Shown piece after piece: positions 47,080 to 59,336 of a DNA stretch of 64,000 bases (the stretch's first letter is position 1; every line of letters begins with the position of its first letter). Both the position numbers and the translations under genes were made by a program. This DNA comes from Ilex aquifolium (taxonomy: Eukaryota > Streptophyta > Magnoliopsida > Aquifoliales > Aquifoliaceae), in the NCBI GenBank assembly GCA_951799425.1, contig OX637398.1:14852270-14916269 (forward strand), given 5' to 3'. The notes below the pieces were generated by a model. It had not been told where the DNA came from and made no database searches. It was given only the letters and a program-made list of their open reading frames with translations.

Positions 47080-47880
47080 AAGAATTTGAATACTTTCTAA
47101 TTTCTATTATCAGTAATAATTTTTATTGGGTATTGAAAATGTAAAGAATATATTTTGTCACACAAGTAATAAATTTTTAAAGGGTTCTTTTAACAAAAGT
47201 AATCGGCACAAATTTTGATATTCTATGATGCTTGAACACCGCCTTCTGCGCATGAACCAATTAAAAAAGTGATTATGGGCCCACCTTATAGGTAACATGT
47301 TACATATGTTCTACAGTCTCTGCCCTTCCAATATATATATTCAAAGCTTATTTTCGTGATTTGAATATTCTGAAAAATATTTTGCACACAGTAAGAGTTA
47401 ATTTCAATTTTTTTTTTCAAAAAAAGAAGAAAAATATGGGGCTCATTTGTTAGAGCATTTTCAACCCTAAATCAAATTTACATTCAAATTTAAATTTAAA
47501 TCAAAATGAATCAAAAAAACTTTTTCAACCTATAATTCTGGTCCTATATTAAGAGAGAATCAAATCCTATATCAAATTTTCAATGGTAATTTTTTATCCT
47601 CTCTAAACCCAAAAAACTCCTTTGACGAAACATGTTCTTGTCTCTCTTGCCTCTATATTCAAAGTCGCTGACATCGTCGTGGACCACACCGCCTCTCTCT
47701 GTCTCTATTTTTCGAGGGTAATTTTTTACTCATACCTCTCTCTTTCTACACTCTTATTTCTCTCTATTTTTACCCTTTTCTCTAATGTTATCAAAACCGG
47801 ACCGGTCATCGAACCGGCAAGGGGACCGGGTCAATGGTTCACTGGTTCAACCGTCGGGTCAACTGGTCGGACCGGTCAAT

Positions 47881-48155
47881 AATAATAAAAATATATATAT
47901 ATATATATATATATAATAATTATAAAACATAATAATTTAGCCAAAAAATATAAAATGTGTCTAAACTAAAAAAATATGATATTGATAAAATACCATACTT
48001 CAAAACTGATAAAGCAAAAAATATCAAAAAATTATACCTAAATCACCAATATAAAATTTTGCTAGCTAAGAAAAAAAAAATAAGAAATCTAAAAGCATAT
48101 TATATGACTCAAACAAATATTGTATGAAACAAAACAAAACAATAAACTAATAATA

Positions 48156-48190
<35 letters not shown>

Positions 48191-48414
48191 ATTATAAAAC
48201 ATAATAATTTAGCCAAAAAATATAAAATGTGTCTAAACTAAAAAAATATGATATTGATAAAATACCATACTTCAAAACTGATAAAGCAAAAAATATCAAA
48301 AAATTATACCTAAATCACCAATATAAAATTTTGCTAGCTAAGAAAAAAAAAATAAGAAATCTAAAAGCATATTATATGACTCAAACAAATATTGTATGAA
48401 ACAAAACAAAACAA
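47881..48414. repeat. About 270-bp tandem duplication inside the hAT
   Basis: Two copies start at 47881 and about 48149 with AATAATAAAAATATATATAT. They run near-identically through AATTTAGCCAAAAAATATAA and TTTTGCTAGCTAAGAAAAAA to ATGAAACAAAACAAAACAA. They differ mainly in the length of the (TA)n run, so the duplication is recent. Confidence 0.9.
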
Positions 48415-48990
48415 TCTATATAATAAAGTAGCTTACAATTCAAATCTCAAAAGATAAACAAAATGACTTTTGCTATTCGCGGTTGAGATCACTTTAAATT
48501 TTACTTTAAAATTAATCTAACGGCTAATATTAACACCCTAAATTTAATAAGAAAAATAGGCCCTTAAGGGTGTGTTTGAAGTGACTTTTTAAAAGCACTT
48601 ATAGAAATTATTTATCATAAATACTTAAAAAAAAAAATAGTGTTTGAAACCGTTCCACCACTACCTTTACCGCCACCACCACCACCGCCACCACCACCAC
48701 CACCGCCACCATCATCGTCGTAGTCGCCACCACCACTGTCACCACCACCCACCACCACCACCATCGCCGTCGTCGTCGCTGCCACCACTGCCATTGCCAC
48801 CCACCACAACCATCACCGTCTCCTACTACCACCACTATCGCCCACCACCTCTCACCCTCACTACAAATCAATGCTTAAATTTTTTTATCTCTTCTCTATG
48901 TTTGTGATTTGATTTTGGATATAAATACAAATATGTTTATTGTTTACTATTTTTTATTACTCTGTGCCTTCAGGCACAGGTAATAACTAG
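48415..48990 (+). mobile_element. Non-autonomous Helitron, 576 bp, with paralogous empty site
   Basis: It starts TCTATATAATAAAG and ends with a hairpin (CTGTGCC, loop TTCA, GGCACAG at about 48962-48979) followed by GTAATAACTAG, matching the TC...CTRR rule. It sits between A (48414) and T (48991). The other copy of the duplication reads ACAAAACAATAAACTAATAA at this point without the insert, which fixes both ends exactly. Its interior holds a long CCA/CAC-rich tract (about 48656-48850). No Rep/helicase. Confidence 0.92.
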
Positions 48991-51093
48991 TAAACTAATA
49001 AAGTAGCTCCCACTCTATTCCTATCCACAAACAAATTCAACAAACCCACAAAAGCTAATTTCTGTAGCTGGTCGGTGCACTTTGTGGCCCAAAGCCAAGA
49101 CATGTCTCTATCATCTTCCTTCTTTTTATCATTATTTCTCTCTCCCTCTCACTCTCTCAGCCATCAGGTGGTTGGCGTAACTCGTAAGCCATGAATGAAA
49201 TGGAAGAGTGGAGCTCCTCTTCGATGATACGAAATGCTGAAGACAAGAGAGGGCTCAAAATGGGGCTTTTATACTGGTAATCTTTGAGTCGGTTGGGTGG
49301 TGGCTGGTGGCTGATCGCTGATCGCCTGAGTAGTGGTGGGTGGCTGATCGCCTGAGTGGTGGTTGTTTGTTGGTGGCCTGAGTGGTGGTCGCCTGAAGTG
49401 TGAAAAGGGGATGGGATCTGATTTTAGGGCAGGATCTGCGATTGATTTAGGGCAAATGACCCAAATTTTTTTTTTTTTTTTTAAATATAGCGCTTGAAAT
49501 TCCAACCGGTCGGTTTTTCCAAACCGTCCGGCTCACGGGTTTAATCCAAAACCGGCCGGTTCAGCGGTTCCCAAGCGGTTTGCTTCCTTGTGCGGTCTAA
49601 CTAAAGAACCGGACCGTTTGAGGTACCGGTTCAAGGTCCAACCGGTCGAACCGGCCGGTCCGGTCCGGTTTTAATAACACTGCTTTTCTCTCTCATAAAC
49701 TCTCATTCTCAAAAAATATATCTCTCTCTCTTACGGAATTACTTTTTGGCGAAAATTGCTTTAGACGGAATTGAAGACAAGAAATATTGTTAGTTGATAT
49801 GGAGACAACTTTTTGGATTCACCTTGATTTGTATGGTTACAATTTTTTTTTTCTGTGTTCATAATTCTAATGTAATGAACTTTTGTGAATTAGTGAGTTT
49901 ATTAAATTGGTTCAAAATAACATTATATGTGTCACAGATCTATTTGTCTCTCCGTTAAAATCTTGAAAATCACATTTGGTAACTGATATTAGTTCCGTCA
50001 AAGTAACCCAGCTCAAATGAGGGGGTGGTATTTAATATTTATCCCCTCCAACATTTGGGTTTAGTACATTTCAAAGCAACTTTAGCTATACTGTTGGAGT
50101 TTGATCTAAATTCTTCAAGTGTTTTATTCCTTATTTATTTGGTATTAATTTACAATTAGAGTTTAATGCATTTAAGAGTTTTGACTCATAAAGTATTCTA
50201 GTTAATTTTGAATAGTTTAATTAAAATTAATTTAGGATTAGTTTATTAGTTAAAGTTTTTAAGTCTTCTTTCGGGTGGTAACAAAAAATCTGTAATAGAA
50301 GCTTTGATAGAATAAAAAATATTGTTTTGATGTTGGGGATTTCAACGCCTTAGTGCTTTTAACGTCTTCGTTTTTTTCAGTTATTTTGTCTCTTGATTTC
50401 TTATTTTAATTTCTTGGGCTTTGATTAAATTTGTGTGTGTGTGAGATATTTGAGTGTTTCATATTATTTTGTGATCCTACATCTGGTATTAGAGCCTATT
50501 TCAAATATGGCAAACAGAAACGAGTTTGTTCAATGCACGGTTGAAAATTTTGACGAAAGGTCAAATTTTCAACATTGGATGGAGTTGTTTTTCAAGGTCA
50601 TGAATTTTTTAGATATTGTAACAAATGGGTTCACAGATCCCGGAGATTTACCAACTCACACAAAAGTCCAAAAGGATAAATTGGCAAATAATCGAAAAAA
50701 AGACAGCAGAGCGTTGATATATATATTTATAGAGTAATTAATTCGTCAATTTACGACAAGATTGCTCATGTTTTGAAGACAAAAGTGGTATGAGATGTCT
50801 TGATTAATTGATATATTTGACAAGACAAGGTGAAAAAATGTTCAATTGCAGACCCTACGCAGACAGTTTGAGCTTCTTCAAATAGAAAAATTAGAGAGTA
50901 TATGTGATTATTTTTCGCGAACGTTGGTTATTGTCAATCAGATGAGAGTCAACACGAGGATGTGAAGGATCTCCAGATTATAGAGAAAATTCTTCGAACC
51001 TTATCAATGAGGTTCAAGTATATTGTCACATCTATCATGGAGTCAAATGATCTAAATTCCCTGACAGTTGATATGTTGATGGGTTCCTGCAGG

Positions 51094-52275
51094 TGGGGTG
51101 TCCATGGCTTGGGTAATCCATGGGTCCCGTTACTCGACCCAAAAAAAATAGTCCCGAAACCCAATAGTCCTGATAGTTGGCCCACCCAAGCCTGAGTCCA
51201 ATATCCTTAAAAAAAGGGATTGGGTGTTCCCCCCAAACCCATTACCCAGTCCGAAGTCCGGCCCAAGAACCCGCCCAACTCGCCCACATGGCCCGCCCAC
51301 CCTTCATTTGAAAAAAAGTTATATTTTTAGACCATTAAATTTGAAACTTTGAAATAAGTCTCCCAATGTTGAAATTTGAAGTTTTAAAAATTTAGATACT
51401 ATAAATAATGTATTATTTTATTTTTCATGTATTAAGCAAAAAATTTTTAAAGGGTAGAATAATGCAAATAATAGATAAGTAAGTAGGTGTTAACCTAGTT
51501 GGAATGTATTCATTATATTGGATGTAGTTCATCCCCTAATTAAAAATAGGGAAATTTGGAGGCCGGTCCCCCTATATGGACTTGTTTGGACTTAAGTCCG
51601 TCAAGGAAACTTATTTGTTATGAAGTCCATTTTTTGTCAATTTTACCATATTATCCCTTCCCTTTAGAAGTGAAATAAAACTAAAAATTAAAAACTCCTA
51701 AATCTTAGGAGTTTGACTAACATTAAAATCTTTTCTCTCTCATATCTATCTATATCCATATATAGGTTAAGAGTTTGACTAACATTAAAATTTTGCCTCT
51801 CTCTTATCTATCTATATCTATATATAGGTTAGGTATATATATATATAGTAAGATTAAAAATAAAAAATAGTAACATTCAAATACAAAAAAAAGTTATGAT
51901 TTGGATACAAAAAATAATACATTTAAACACAAAAAAATAGTAACATTTAAACATAAAAAAAAAAATTGAAACATTCAATATTAATATTTTTTAAAAATAA
52001 CAACAGTAACATGTTCAACAAAAATTGTAACATACTTAACAATAATTATTTCTCTCAAATTCAAACGCAAAAAATAGTACCATTCAAATACAAAAAATAG
52101 TAATATTCAAAAACAAAACAAATAGTAACATTGAATATTAATATTTAGTAAAATAATAGTAGTAACATGCTCAACAAAAACAATAACATGCTCAAAATAA
52201 TAGGAACATGAACAGTAACATACTCAACAAAAGTAGTAACATGAACAGTAACATAATAAAAAAAATAGTAACATG

Positions 52276-52313
<38 letters not shown>

Positions 52314-52406
52314 GGAAAGAGAGAGAGAGTTTTGAATTTGATATATATATATAGAGAGAGAGAGAGAGAGCTTTGAATTTGAATTTTAAATTTATGATGG
52401 AGATTT

Positions 52407-52445
<39 letters not shown>

Positions 52446-52454
52446 TTTTGAATT

Positions 52455-52518
<64 letters not shown>

Positions 52519-53105
52519 CTTTGAATTTGAATTTTAAATTTATGATGGAGATTTTATTGGTATATTTTAATTGACCTTGAATTAAGGGATAACAATTTTC
52601 AAAATAGGAAATTAATTTAACTTCCTTTCAAGGAAGGGTATTTTTGAGATAAAAAATAAAAGTGGACTTAAGTCATTACATATAATTTTAAACATGGACT
52701 TAGCCCCTTATAAGTTTCCTTGCCGGACTCATCTCCAAACAAGTACATCTAGGGGGACTCACTTCCAATTTTCACTTAAAAATAAAACTATTAAGTATTT
52801 TATTTTTATCCATTTTAACTCTATTTTTGATTCAAAAATATAATTTACACAAATATTATGTTACAAAAATATTCATTATTTTTAAATAAAGTTGTATATA
52901 AAAAAGCCTGCGAGCAGGCCCGCCCAGCAAGCCCGCCCACAAGCCCACCCAATAGGCTCGCTAGTTGGACTGCGGGTAGCCTACCCCTACCTGAAGCCGG
53001 TCCGGCCCGACTGATAACTCACTTGAGTAAGGGCTTGAGCTTACACTACCTAGACCCGACCTAAAAAAAATTCGCAAGCCAAGCCCAGCCCATGGACACT
53101 CCTAC
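51094..53105. mobile_element. hAT-like element inserted in copia 1 gag
   Basis: The ends are TGGGGTGTCCATGG and, reverse-complemented, GTAGGAGTGTCCATGGG. The gag frame resumes with a LQGHEQ-like stretch beyond 53105. The flanks CCTGCAGG and CCTGCAAGG look like an imperfect duplication, so the family call is probable rather than certain. The interior is non-coding and contains a further insertion (51549-52775). Near both ends lie GCCCGCCCA-type words. Confidence 0.7.
51549..52775. mobile_element. Mutator-type MITE nested in the hAT-like element
   Basis: The flanks are perfect 9-bp copies of TTAAAAATA (51540-51548 and 52776-52784). Ends are GGGAAATTTGGAGGCCGGTC and, reverse-complemented, GTGAAAATTGGAAGTGAGTC. 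The match continues through CCCCCTA and ACTTGTTTGGA. The interior carries a 68-bp tandem repeat (about 51713-51830) and TA/GA microsatellites repeated with TTGAATTTGA (about 52280-52520). Confidence 0.85.
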
Positions 53106-54183
53106 CTGCAAGGTCATGAACAATGATTGAATGAAAAGACTGAGATTTTAGGAGAAGAAACCTTACAAACTCAGATGAGTTTTAAGAAGGAGAATGATGA
53201 GTCTCATAACAAATCTCAATCAAATCAGAGGTATCAATATTCAAATAACCAAGGTACGTGGTAAACAGATCTGGTGGTGAAAAATACAAAGGTAATAATT
53301 TGGGGGAACAACGTGATAAATCCAAAATCAAGTGCCACAATTGTGAAAAAGTAGGGCATTATAAAAAGAAGTGTTTCAAATTAAGAAGACCCAACAATAA
53401 GAAATATCATGCTAAAATTGCAGAGGGAAATGATGATAATTCAGAGATTTTGTTTTTTGATGATAATGTAGTGGATGATATTCAAAAGAACAAGTGGGAT
53501 TTGGATTCAAGTTGCAGTAATCACATGTGTGATTACAAGGAGATGTTCACTGTATTAGATGAATCTGTTCAATCAGACATTAAATTTGAGAATGCTTCAA
53601 CCATCCCCATAAAGGGAAAATGTAAAATTTTTATCAAGTTAAAAGATATGTATTTGACTGTTATTTCAGATGTTGATTATATTTCTAGTCTTAGCCACAA
53701 TTTATTAAGTATGAGACAGTTGTCAGAAAAGGGGTATGATATGAGAATTTTTAATGGTGTTTGTACAATTAATGACAACCGCAGGAGACTAATAACAAAG
53801 GTAAATATGACCCCAATCATTTGTTTCCTTTACAAATTAATTGTCAAAATTTATCTTGTTTTAGTTCTGAAATTTCTAGGAATAATTGGTTATGACATAT
53901 GCGGTTTGGGCATATAAATTTTCATAGCTTAAATTTTCTTGTCCAGGAAAAATTGGTTTTTGGTTTGTCTGCGATTAATATTCCTAGTCAAGTTTGTGAG
54001 ACTTGTGTTTTAGGAAAAAAACATAGGGATCCTTTTCCTAATAAACAAGCTTGGAATGCAAAAAAACCCATTGATTTTATTCACTATGATTAGTGTTCTG
54101 TTGAAGTTCCTTCCAATAGTGGGAGTATATATTTTATTATCGTTATTGATGATTTTAGCAAAAAGACTTGGATGTATAAAATG

Positions 54184-55716
54184 ATGCTTTAGTTAATTTT
54201 GATTCAACACATGTCTCACATTTATGATTTGCATAAATATTTAATTTATGCAATAATTCTAAATTCATTAATTTAAGCAAAGAATCAAAATTAACATATC
54301 CTAGTCTACCATGTCATACATTAGAAGACTCAAGCATATAAGTAGAAGATTTGTTATTATTTTATTATTATTAAAAGCAGATACAATTCTCCTTACATTC
54401 ATCTTAAAGAACTCATCACTCAAATATCTCTTGTCTACATAAATCCCACCCTTGGTGAGTACAAATTTTTCAGACTCAAAAACTAACTTAAAACCCTTCT
54501 TACTCAACAATGATCTAAACACAAGATTATTTCGAATTTTTGGAATATGTAACACATCATTAATAGTAAGATTCCCTAGAAGTCATCTTCAATATAACCT
54601 TTCATTTGCCTTCAACTTTGGAAGTAGAAAAAGTTTTCATGAACAATTGTTCTCCATGATTAATAACTTCATATAAAGAGAACATTTTTTTTATCCGAAC
54701 ATATGTGTCTAGTGACCACAGTGCCCATCTATTATTCCTTATTATTTCTCACCAAGTTCACTTCGGATACTACGGCAGAAAAACTCATGTTATAAACATT
54801 TTTAGAAAATTTTTCTACCTCGGTTTTATTGGCTTGGACATCATTCTTCTTGTGGTTCTCTTGTACTTTGTAGCTTCGGCAATCCTTAGCACGATGTCCC
54901 AATTTGTTGCACACAAAACAATCGCCTTTGAACCTTTTGGAATCACCACCATTGGCCCCTTGTTGGCTAATATGCTTCATTTTCTTGTTGGTTTTATGTT
55001 CATCTTCAACCACATGTGTTTTTGACTCCATAAAATGATAACTAACTTTTTTTTTTTAGAGACTCTATTGTCCTCCTCAATCTTCAATCTCATAATCAAG
55101 CCTTCAAATTTCATTTCTTTGCACTTGTACTTCAAATAATTTTTTAAGTTCTTCCAATATGGCAATAATTTCTTAATAGTTGCAGCCACTTGAAAAAATT
55201 CACTAAGCATCATTCATTCAGCATGAATCTCATCTATGATTACTTGAAGATCTTGAACTTGACTTATGATAGTCTTGGAATCCACATTTTGTAGTCAAAG
55301 AATCTACCCACAATGAATTTCTTCATTTCAATATCCTCCATTTTTGTACTTTTTATCCAAGCATTCTCATAGCTATCTAGCTATCTTGATTGGAGTATAC
55401 ACATTATATAATGTGTTATCCGATCTATTGAAGATATAGTTCTTGCACAGAAAGTCATAGTGTTTTCATTCATCCACCGCAGCAACAACTTGGCAATTAG
55501 TCTCATTCTCACGAGAAACAAGAGCATTTTCACGAGAAAAAAAAAAATTTGCAAGATTTAACATAGTGAGATAGAACAAAATTTTTTTTTTCATCTCTTG
55601 AAATCATTCTCATTGAACTTTTCAAGTTTCTCTCCATGAGTCACATGAATAGGTACATAAATAGGCACCACATGAAGAGTAGTAGTAGTAGAGACATTAT
55701 TATCATTTGTAGTCAT
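54184..55716 (-). pseudogene. Truncated Ty1/copia retrotransposon 2, gag to GAG-pre-integrase
   Basis: On the minus strand gag begins near 55716 (MTTNDNNVSTTTT). It keeps pieces of the UBN2 domain (LSEFFQVAATIKKLLPYW) and a zinc knuckle (CFVCNKLGHRAKDC, within 54732-55031). A protease-flanking stretch (VFRSLLSKKGFKLVFESEKF) follows. It ends in GAG-pre-integrase remnants (CETCVESKLTK) exactly where copia 1 stops. Several stops and frameshifts interrupt it. It belongs to a different copia family from copia 1, judged by the gag sequence. Confidence 0.8.
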
Positions 55717-57616
55717 TTCTGATCAACAAAATTATAAAATATTCAAAAACCAAGAAAATAGTAACACTTTAAAAAACATGTTACTAACATAGAGACAACT
55801 TATGTTACTATTTAATGTCACTGTTTTAAATTCAGAAATACAGTAAAATATTAACATAAAAACGTATAACAAAACATATAACTCTTCACAAAAATATTCC
55901 AAGTATCACCAAAATACTATAAATTGTAAAATTCAAGTACTTAACAATTTGTAGTATTTTTTAAAACAGTTTATTATACTAATAACATGAATAAAAAACA
56001 CAATAAAAAATTATACGAATAGGAATTCTGTCTCAAGATTGTTGGAATTATTTCTTAAATATAACAAAATCACTTATTGAAAACTCTGATTTGAATTATT
56101 TAATTTTGAATAAAATAGTAACAATTAAGAACGAAACAGTAACACATATAAAGTAACAAATTCAAACTGACCCGCTTATTGTATAGGAACTGTCATTGAA
56201 CTTTAGATAAATCAAGACTAGTGTTTGACACTATATTCTTAAGACAGATTTTGCCCCACACTTGGTGTTTATGAAAATCTAATCGTCTACTTCCCAAGAT
56301 ACAATGATCTTCACGCAATTAGAAATAGAACTTCAATCTAATTGTCCAACGAACCAGAATGGTGTTATGTACTTTCAGAATAATACAGACTGCTAATGAC
56401 GAATTTATGAATATAATGGCTGTTTTAATTCGTAATGTAGTTAATCTGAAATTAATTGACAATGCATAATGGTTTTGGATTCATATTGACATAGAGGTGA
56501 CTGTTTCGTACATCCACCGGTGAACAGACTCAAACCAGAAAGCACCATGCGATAACTAATCATTAATGAAAAGCACGAATCAGAATTCGAACTGGGAAGG
56601 AAACAAAAATCCAAAATAGTGCGAATTTTGGATTCCAATGGGCCCAAATAAAATTCGGACCTAATTCGTTAAACAATTTTTCTCCAAAAAAATATAAAGT
56701 TGGGTCAAAACCACCCTCGAGCCCAAGCCCAGCAAGTCGACAGCACGCGTGTGGTCGAACCAAAGCCTATATAAGTGCTCGCTGCGCTCACAGAAGTGTG
56801 ATATGCTTAGAGCTCAACTCATAGTGCAAACTTGAGATATATATGCACAAGAAGAATTTCTTGCAGAACCAATGTGGAATTGGTGTCAAATTTCACATTT
56901 CCTAACCTCTTATTTTCACAATCCAAGAAAGTCACTTTGGAGTTTATTTTCTCATTCATCTCTTATTCGATTTGAGCAAGTGAATATGTTATATTATTCT
57001 CCTCATGGAGTAGAGCACGAACCCAATAAATTTTACTCGAAACGATGAACAGATCCCACTTTAATTTAAACTCAAGTCAAACAAAAATTCAATTTTAATT
57101 CACAAAAACTGCTTTGGTTCCAGTAAGATTCACACAATTTCCTCAATAGGACATTCTAATTTTGATGTAAAGTAGTTCTTTTCAACTGGGTACTTGTAGC
57201 TGCTCAAAAAAAAAAAAAAATTTGGGTATTTGTATTGGGTATTTTGTGATAATTGATTTTTTTTTCGGTCTCAACTTTGACTTCCGTACGATGATGAAGC
57301 GTGCACAAAGGAGAACTTTTTTTTTCAGCTAACTTTAATGTTTGACAAATTTTGTCGTTCACTAGGAGAGGAACTATTAGTTTTAAATTATTTTTGTTGG
57401 TTTTCAAGTGAGTTCATAATTTTTTTTTTTGGTTAGTCATAGTTTTTGTGCATTAAAATTATGAAGATTACCTCGAATTGGAAGTGTGATAAATTAATAG
57501 ATGCCTTTAAACTGGGAAAATATAAATCTTGAATGGCTATCCTTAATCTCTTATGGGTATTTCGTAGCACGAGAGATTTAAGTGTCAATTGCCTATTGAA
57601 TTTATTTTTTTTTTTT
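55717..57616. other. Non-coding DNA, possibly LTR remnant of copia 2
   Basis: No gene is supported. A CCTATATAAGTG TATA-like word stands at 56766. GC-richer DNA upstream of it and an oligo-A or T boundary could belong to an LTR or a lost promoter. The only ATG frames on minus (56441-56763) have no recognisable features. Confidence 0.3.
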
Positions 57617-57992
57617 GGAATTTTTGCACTTTGTAGCCCCAAAGATGTCTCAATTCTAATTTTATACCCCAAAAGATTATTTTTTTCACTTTACACCATG
57701 AATGTCATAAATTGGTTCCAATGCTGCCCTCGAATTAACATTCGTTTTAGATTCCGTTAAAAATTGATATACATGTCACTCAAGAATATGAATGATGAGT
57801 TTATATTTTGTCCAAGAACAACACATATGGCTGACATGTGTATCAAATTTTAACAGAATTTGAAACGAATATTAGTCCGAGGGTCACATTGAAACCAATT
57901 TATGACATTCAAGGTGTAATGTGGGAAAAATAATCTTTTAGAATGCAAAGTGGGAATCGAGATATCTTTCAGGGTTTAAAGTGTGAAAAGCC
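57617..57992. mobile_element. Foldback MITE family A, copy 2
   Basis: This copy aligns over its whole length with 20440-20797 (AATGTCATAAATTGGTTC, ATACATGTCACTC, GAGGGTCACATTG). It is likewise an inverted repeat of itself. It inserted just before the SINE-like repeat at 58002. Confidence 0.75.
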
Positions 57993-58001
57993 CTTTTTTT
58001 T

Positions 58002-58190
58002 TGTTTAATAGTTAGAGTGTCCAGACTAATTTACGCGCACCTCGATTAATCTCCTTTTCGGTCTGATCAAAAGCAAGTCATCCATGTCAGGACTTAAATC
58101 CCTCATGACTACCGCAAGAAGTTGTCAATATTCAAATTCAAGACATTTGAGTTTTGTTACCGCTTGAGTCAACCTGTAGGGTTGCTATTG
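58002..58190 (+). repeat. Dispersed SINE-like repeat, copy 2
   Basis: Matches 11010-11235 (TTTACGCGCACCTCGATTAA, AAATCCCTCATG, GTTACCGCTTGAGTCAACC). It begins after a run of T and ends without a clear tail. Confidence 0.45.
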
Positions 58191-58384
58191 AATTATTGAT
58201 GTATCTCTATCAAGAGATATAAACTTTAAGACACTCAAGAACACATAAATCTTTTTAATGAGAGGATGGAATGACCTGGTAAGCTTTTCATAATTTTCAT
58301 TTGTTATTTCTTAGTTTTTTTTCCACTTGAACTTAATAACTCAATTACAAATTTTGATTGGAGAAGAGTGGTATTGTTGGAAAG

Positions 58385-58991
58385 TGATGATGCACAAATT
58401 GAGTTTGCACACCACCTGTCAAATGATCAATAATAAATGCAGTAATTAAGAAGTGAGAGATGGAGACAGAAGCAAGTCAATGATTTATAATGGTTCGGTC
58501 AATGTGACCTACGTCCATTTTGAATGGCTAGGGTCACCGAGGTACTTTATTACTTCAAGTGAGTAGGGAGAGCAGAGAGTTACAAACATAGACAGATAGG
58601 AGAGAGTTGTGCTCTACTGAGTGTGATCTGCCCCCCAAGTGTTGGTGAGACTTACAATTTATAGTCGCCCCCTAACAGATTGGGGCGACTTAATAGTGAC
58701 TAAATAGCTATTTTGGTGGAACTGTCGACCTCTTCTCAACGGGCGAGGCAATTACAGTACTCTCCATGAGATTCGATGAAAGGATGAGGTGAGGGTTGAC
58801 TCTTTTCAAGGCAGCGAGGATGAGGCTATTGGATGACCCTACATGCTCCCCTGCTGACGTAGCTCCTCGAACCTGATGATCTTGAACGGGCGTGGACTAC
58901 TTTGAGCTTAACTTGCTGGATCTCTTGGAATTGAGTTATTAATCCAGACTGGACTTACTACATGGGTTGGGCCCTTGGGCTTGACCCATCA
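58385..58991 (-). mobile_element. Solo LTR of the element 2 family
   Basis: The 607-bp LTR (TGATGATGCAC...GACCCATCA on plus) has perfect GAAAG flanks (58380-58384 and 58992-58996). On the minus strand it reads like the element 2 LTR. Shared stretches include the block around CCCCCCAAGTGTTG and TTATAGTCGCC. Confidence 0.92.
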
Positions 58992-59029
58992 GAAAGCATT
59001 TCAATAAATTGGTAAATTTTTGAGTTATA

Positions 59030-59057
59030 GTGTCTTTAGGCACGGGTTTATTACTAA
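59030..59057 (+). mobile_element. Degenerate Helitron 3' end
   Basis: GTGTCTTTAGGCAC with GGGTTTATTACTAA and then T resembles the hairpin plus CTRR end of the Helitron at 48415-48990. The matching 5' end was not found. Confidence 0.3.
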
Positions 59058-59336
59058 TTCTCATGTATAGGTACTAAAATACTCTTATTCCAATCATCCA
59101 ACATTTTATCAGTCATTATAATTTTGTTAAATAATTTAGTTAACCACCAAACCCAACATCCCCTAGGCACTTCTACACGTACCATCAGGTCCTAAGTTTT
59201 CCATATATTCCTTTTTCTTTAATGTCTCCTCTACTTCCGACATCATAATTCTATAAAAATTATGTAATTGGTATCAATCTTCGCATCTTTTGCTAACTAT
59301 TCTCCAACTCCGAGAGAGAGAGAGAGAGAGAGAGAG

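Larger units (their letters stand above)
47783..49682. mobile_element. 1.9-kb non-autonomous hAT with ACCGG-rich ends
   Basis: The flanks are perfect 8-bp copies of CTTTTCTC (47775-47782 and 49683-49690). Ends are TAATGTTATCAAAACCGG and, reverse-complemented, CAGTGTTATTAAAACCGG. Sub-terminal DNA on both sides is dense in ACCGGT words, as in the LPAT2-carrying hAT. The interior has a near-perfect tandem duplication and a Helitron insertion. No transposase. Confidence 0.9.
50092..54183 (+). pseudogene. Truncated Ty1/copia retrotransposon 1, interrupted by a hAT-like element
   Basis: The 5' LTR is 50092-50481 (TGTTGGAG...CCTACA), followed by a TGGTATTAGAGCC priming site at 50484. Gag starts at 50507 (MANRNEFVQCTVENFDERSN) and decays after 50737. 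Remnants of the UBN2 gag domain reach 51093. After the insertion, 53258-53917 holds a zinc knuckle (CHNCEKVGHYKKKC) and a protease-like WDLDSSCSNHMC, where Ser replaces the usual Gly of the DSG active site. 53899-54093 is a GAG-pre-integrase domain (CETCVLGKKHRDPF), followed by IIVIDDFSKKTWMYKM, the start of integrase. The element then stops abruptly at 54183; there is no RT, RNase H or 3' LTR. Confidence 0.85.

Noticed and set aside
48608..48907. His/Pro-rich and Trp/Val-rich frames
   Set aside because: They are translations of a CCA/CAC triplet tract inside the Helitron, low complexity on both strands.
50092..55716. One single copia element
   Set aside because: The two parts lie on opposite strands, have different gag sequences and both contain GAG-pre-integrase regions, so they are two elements.
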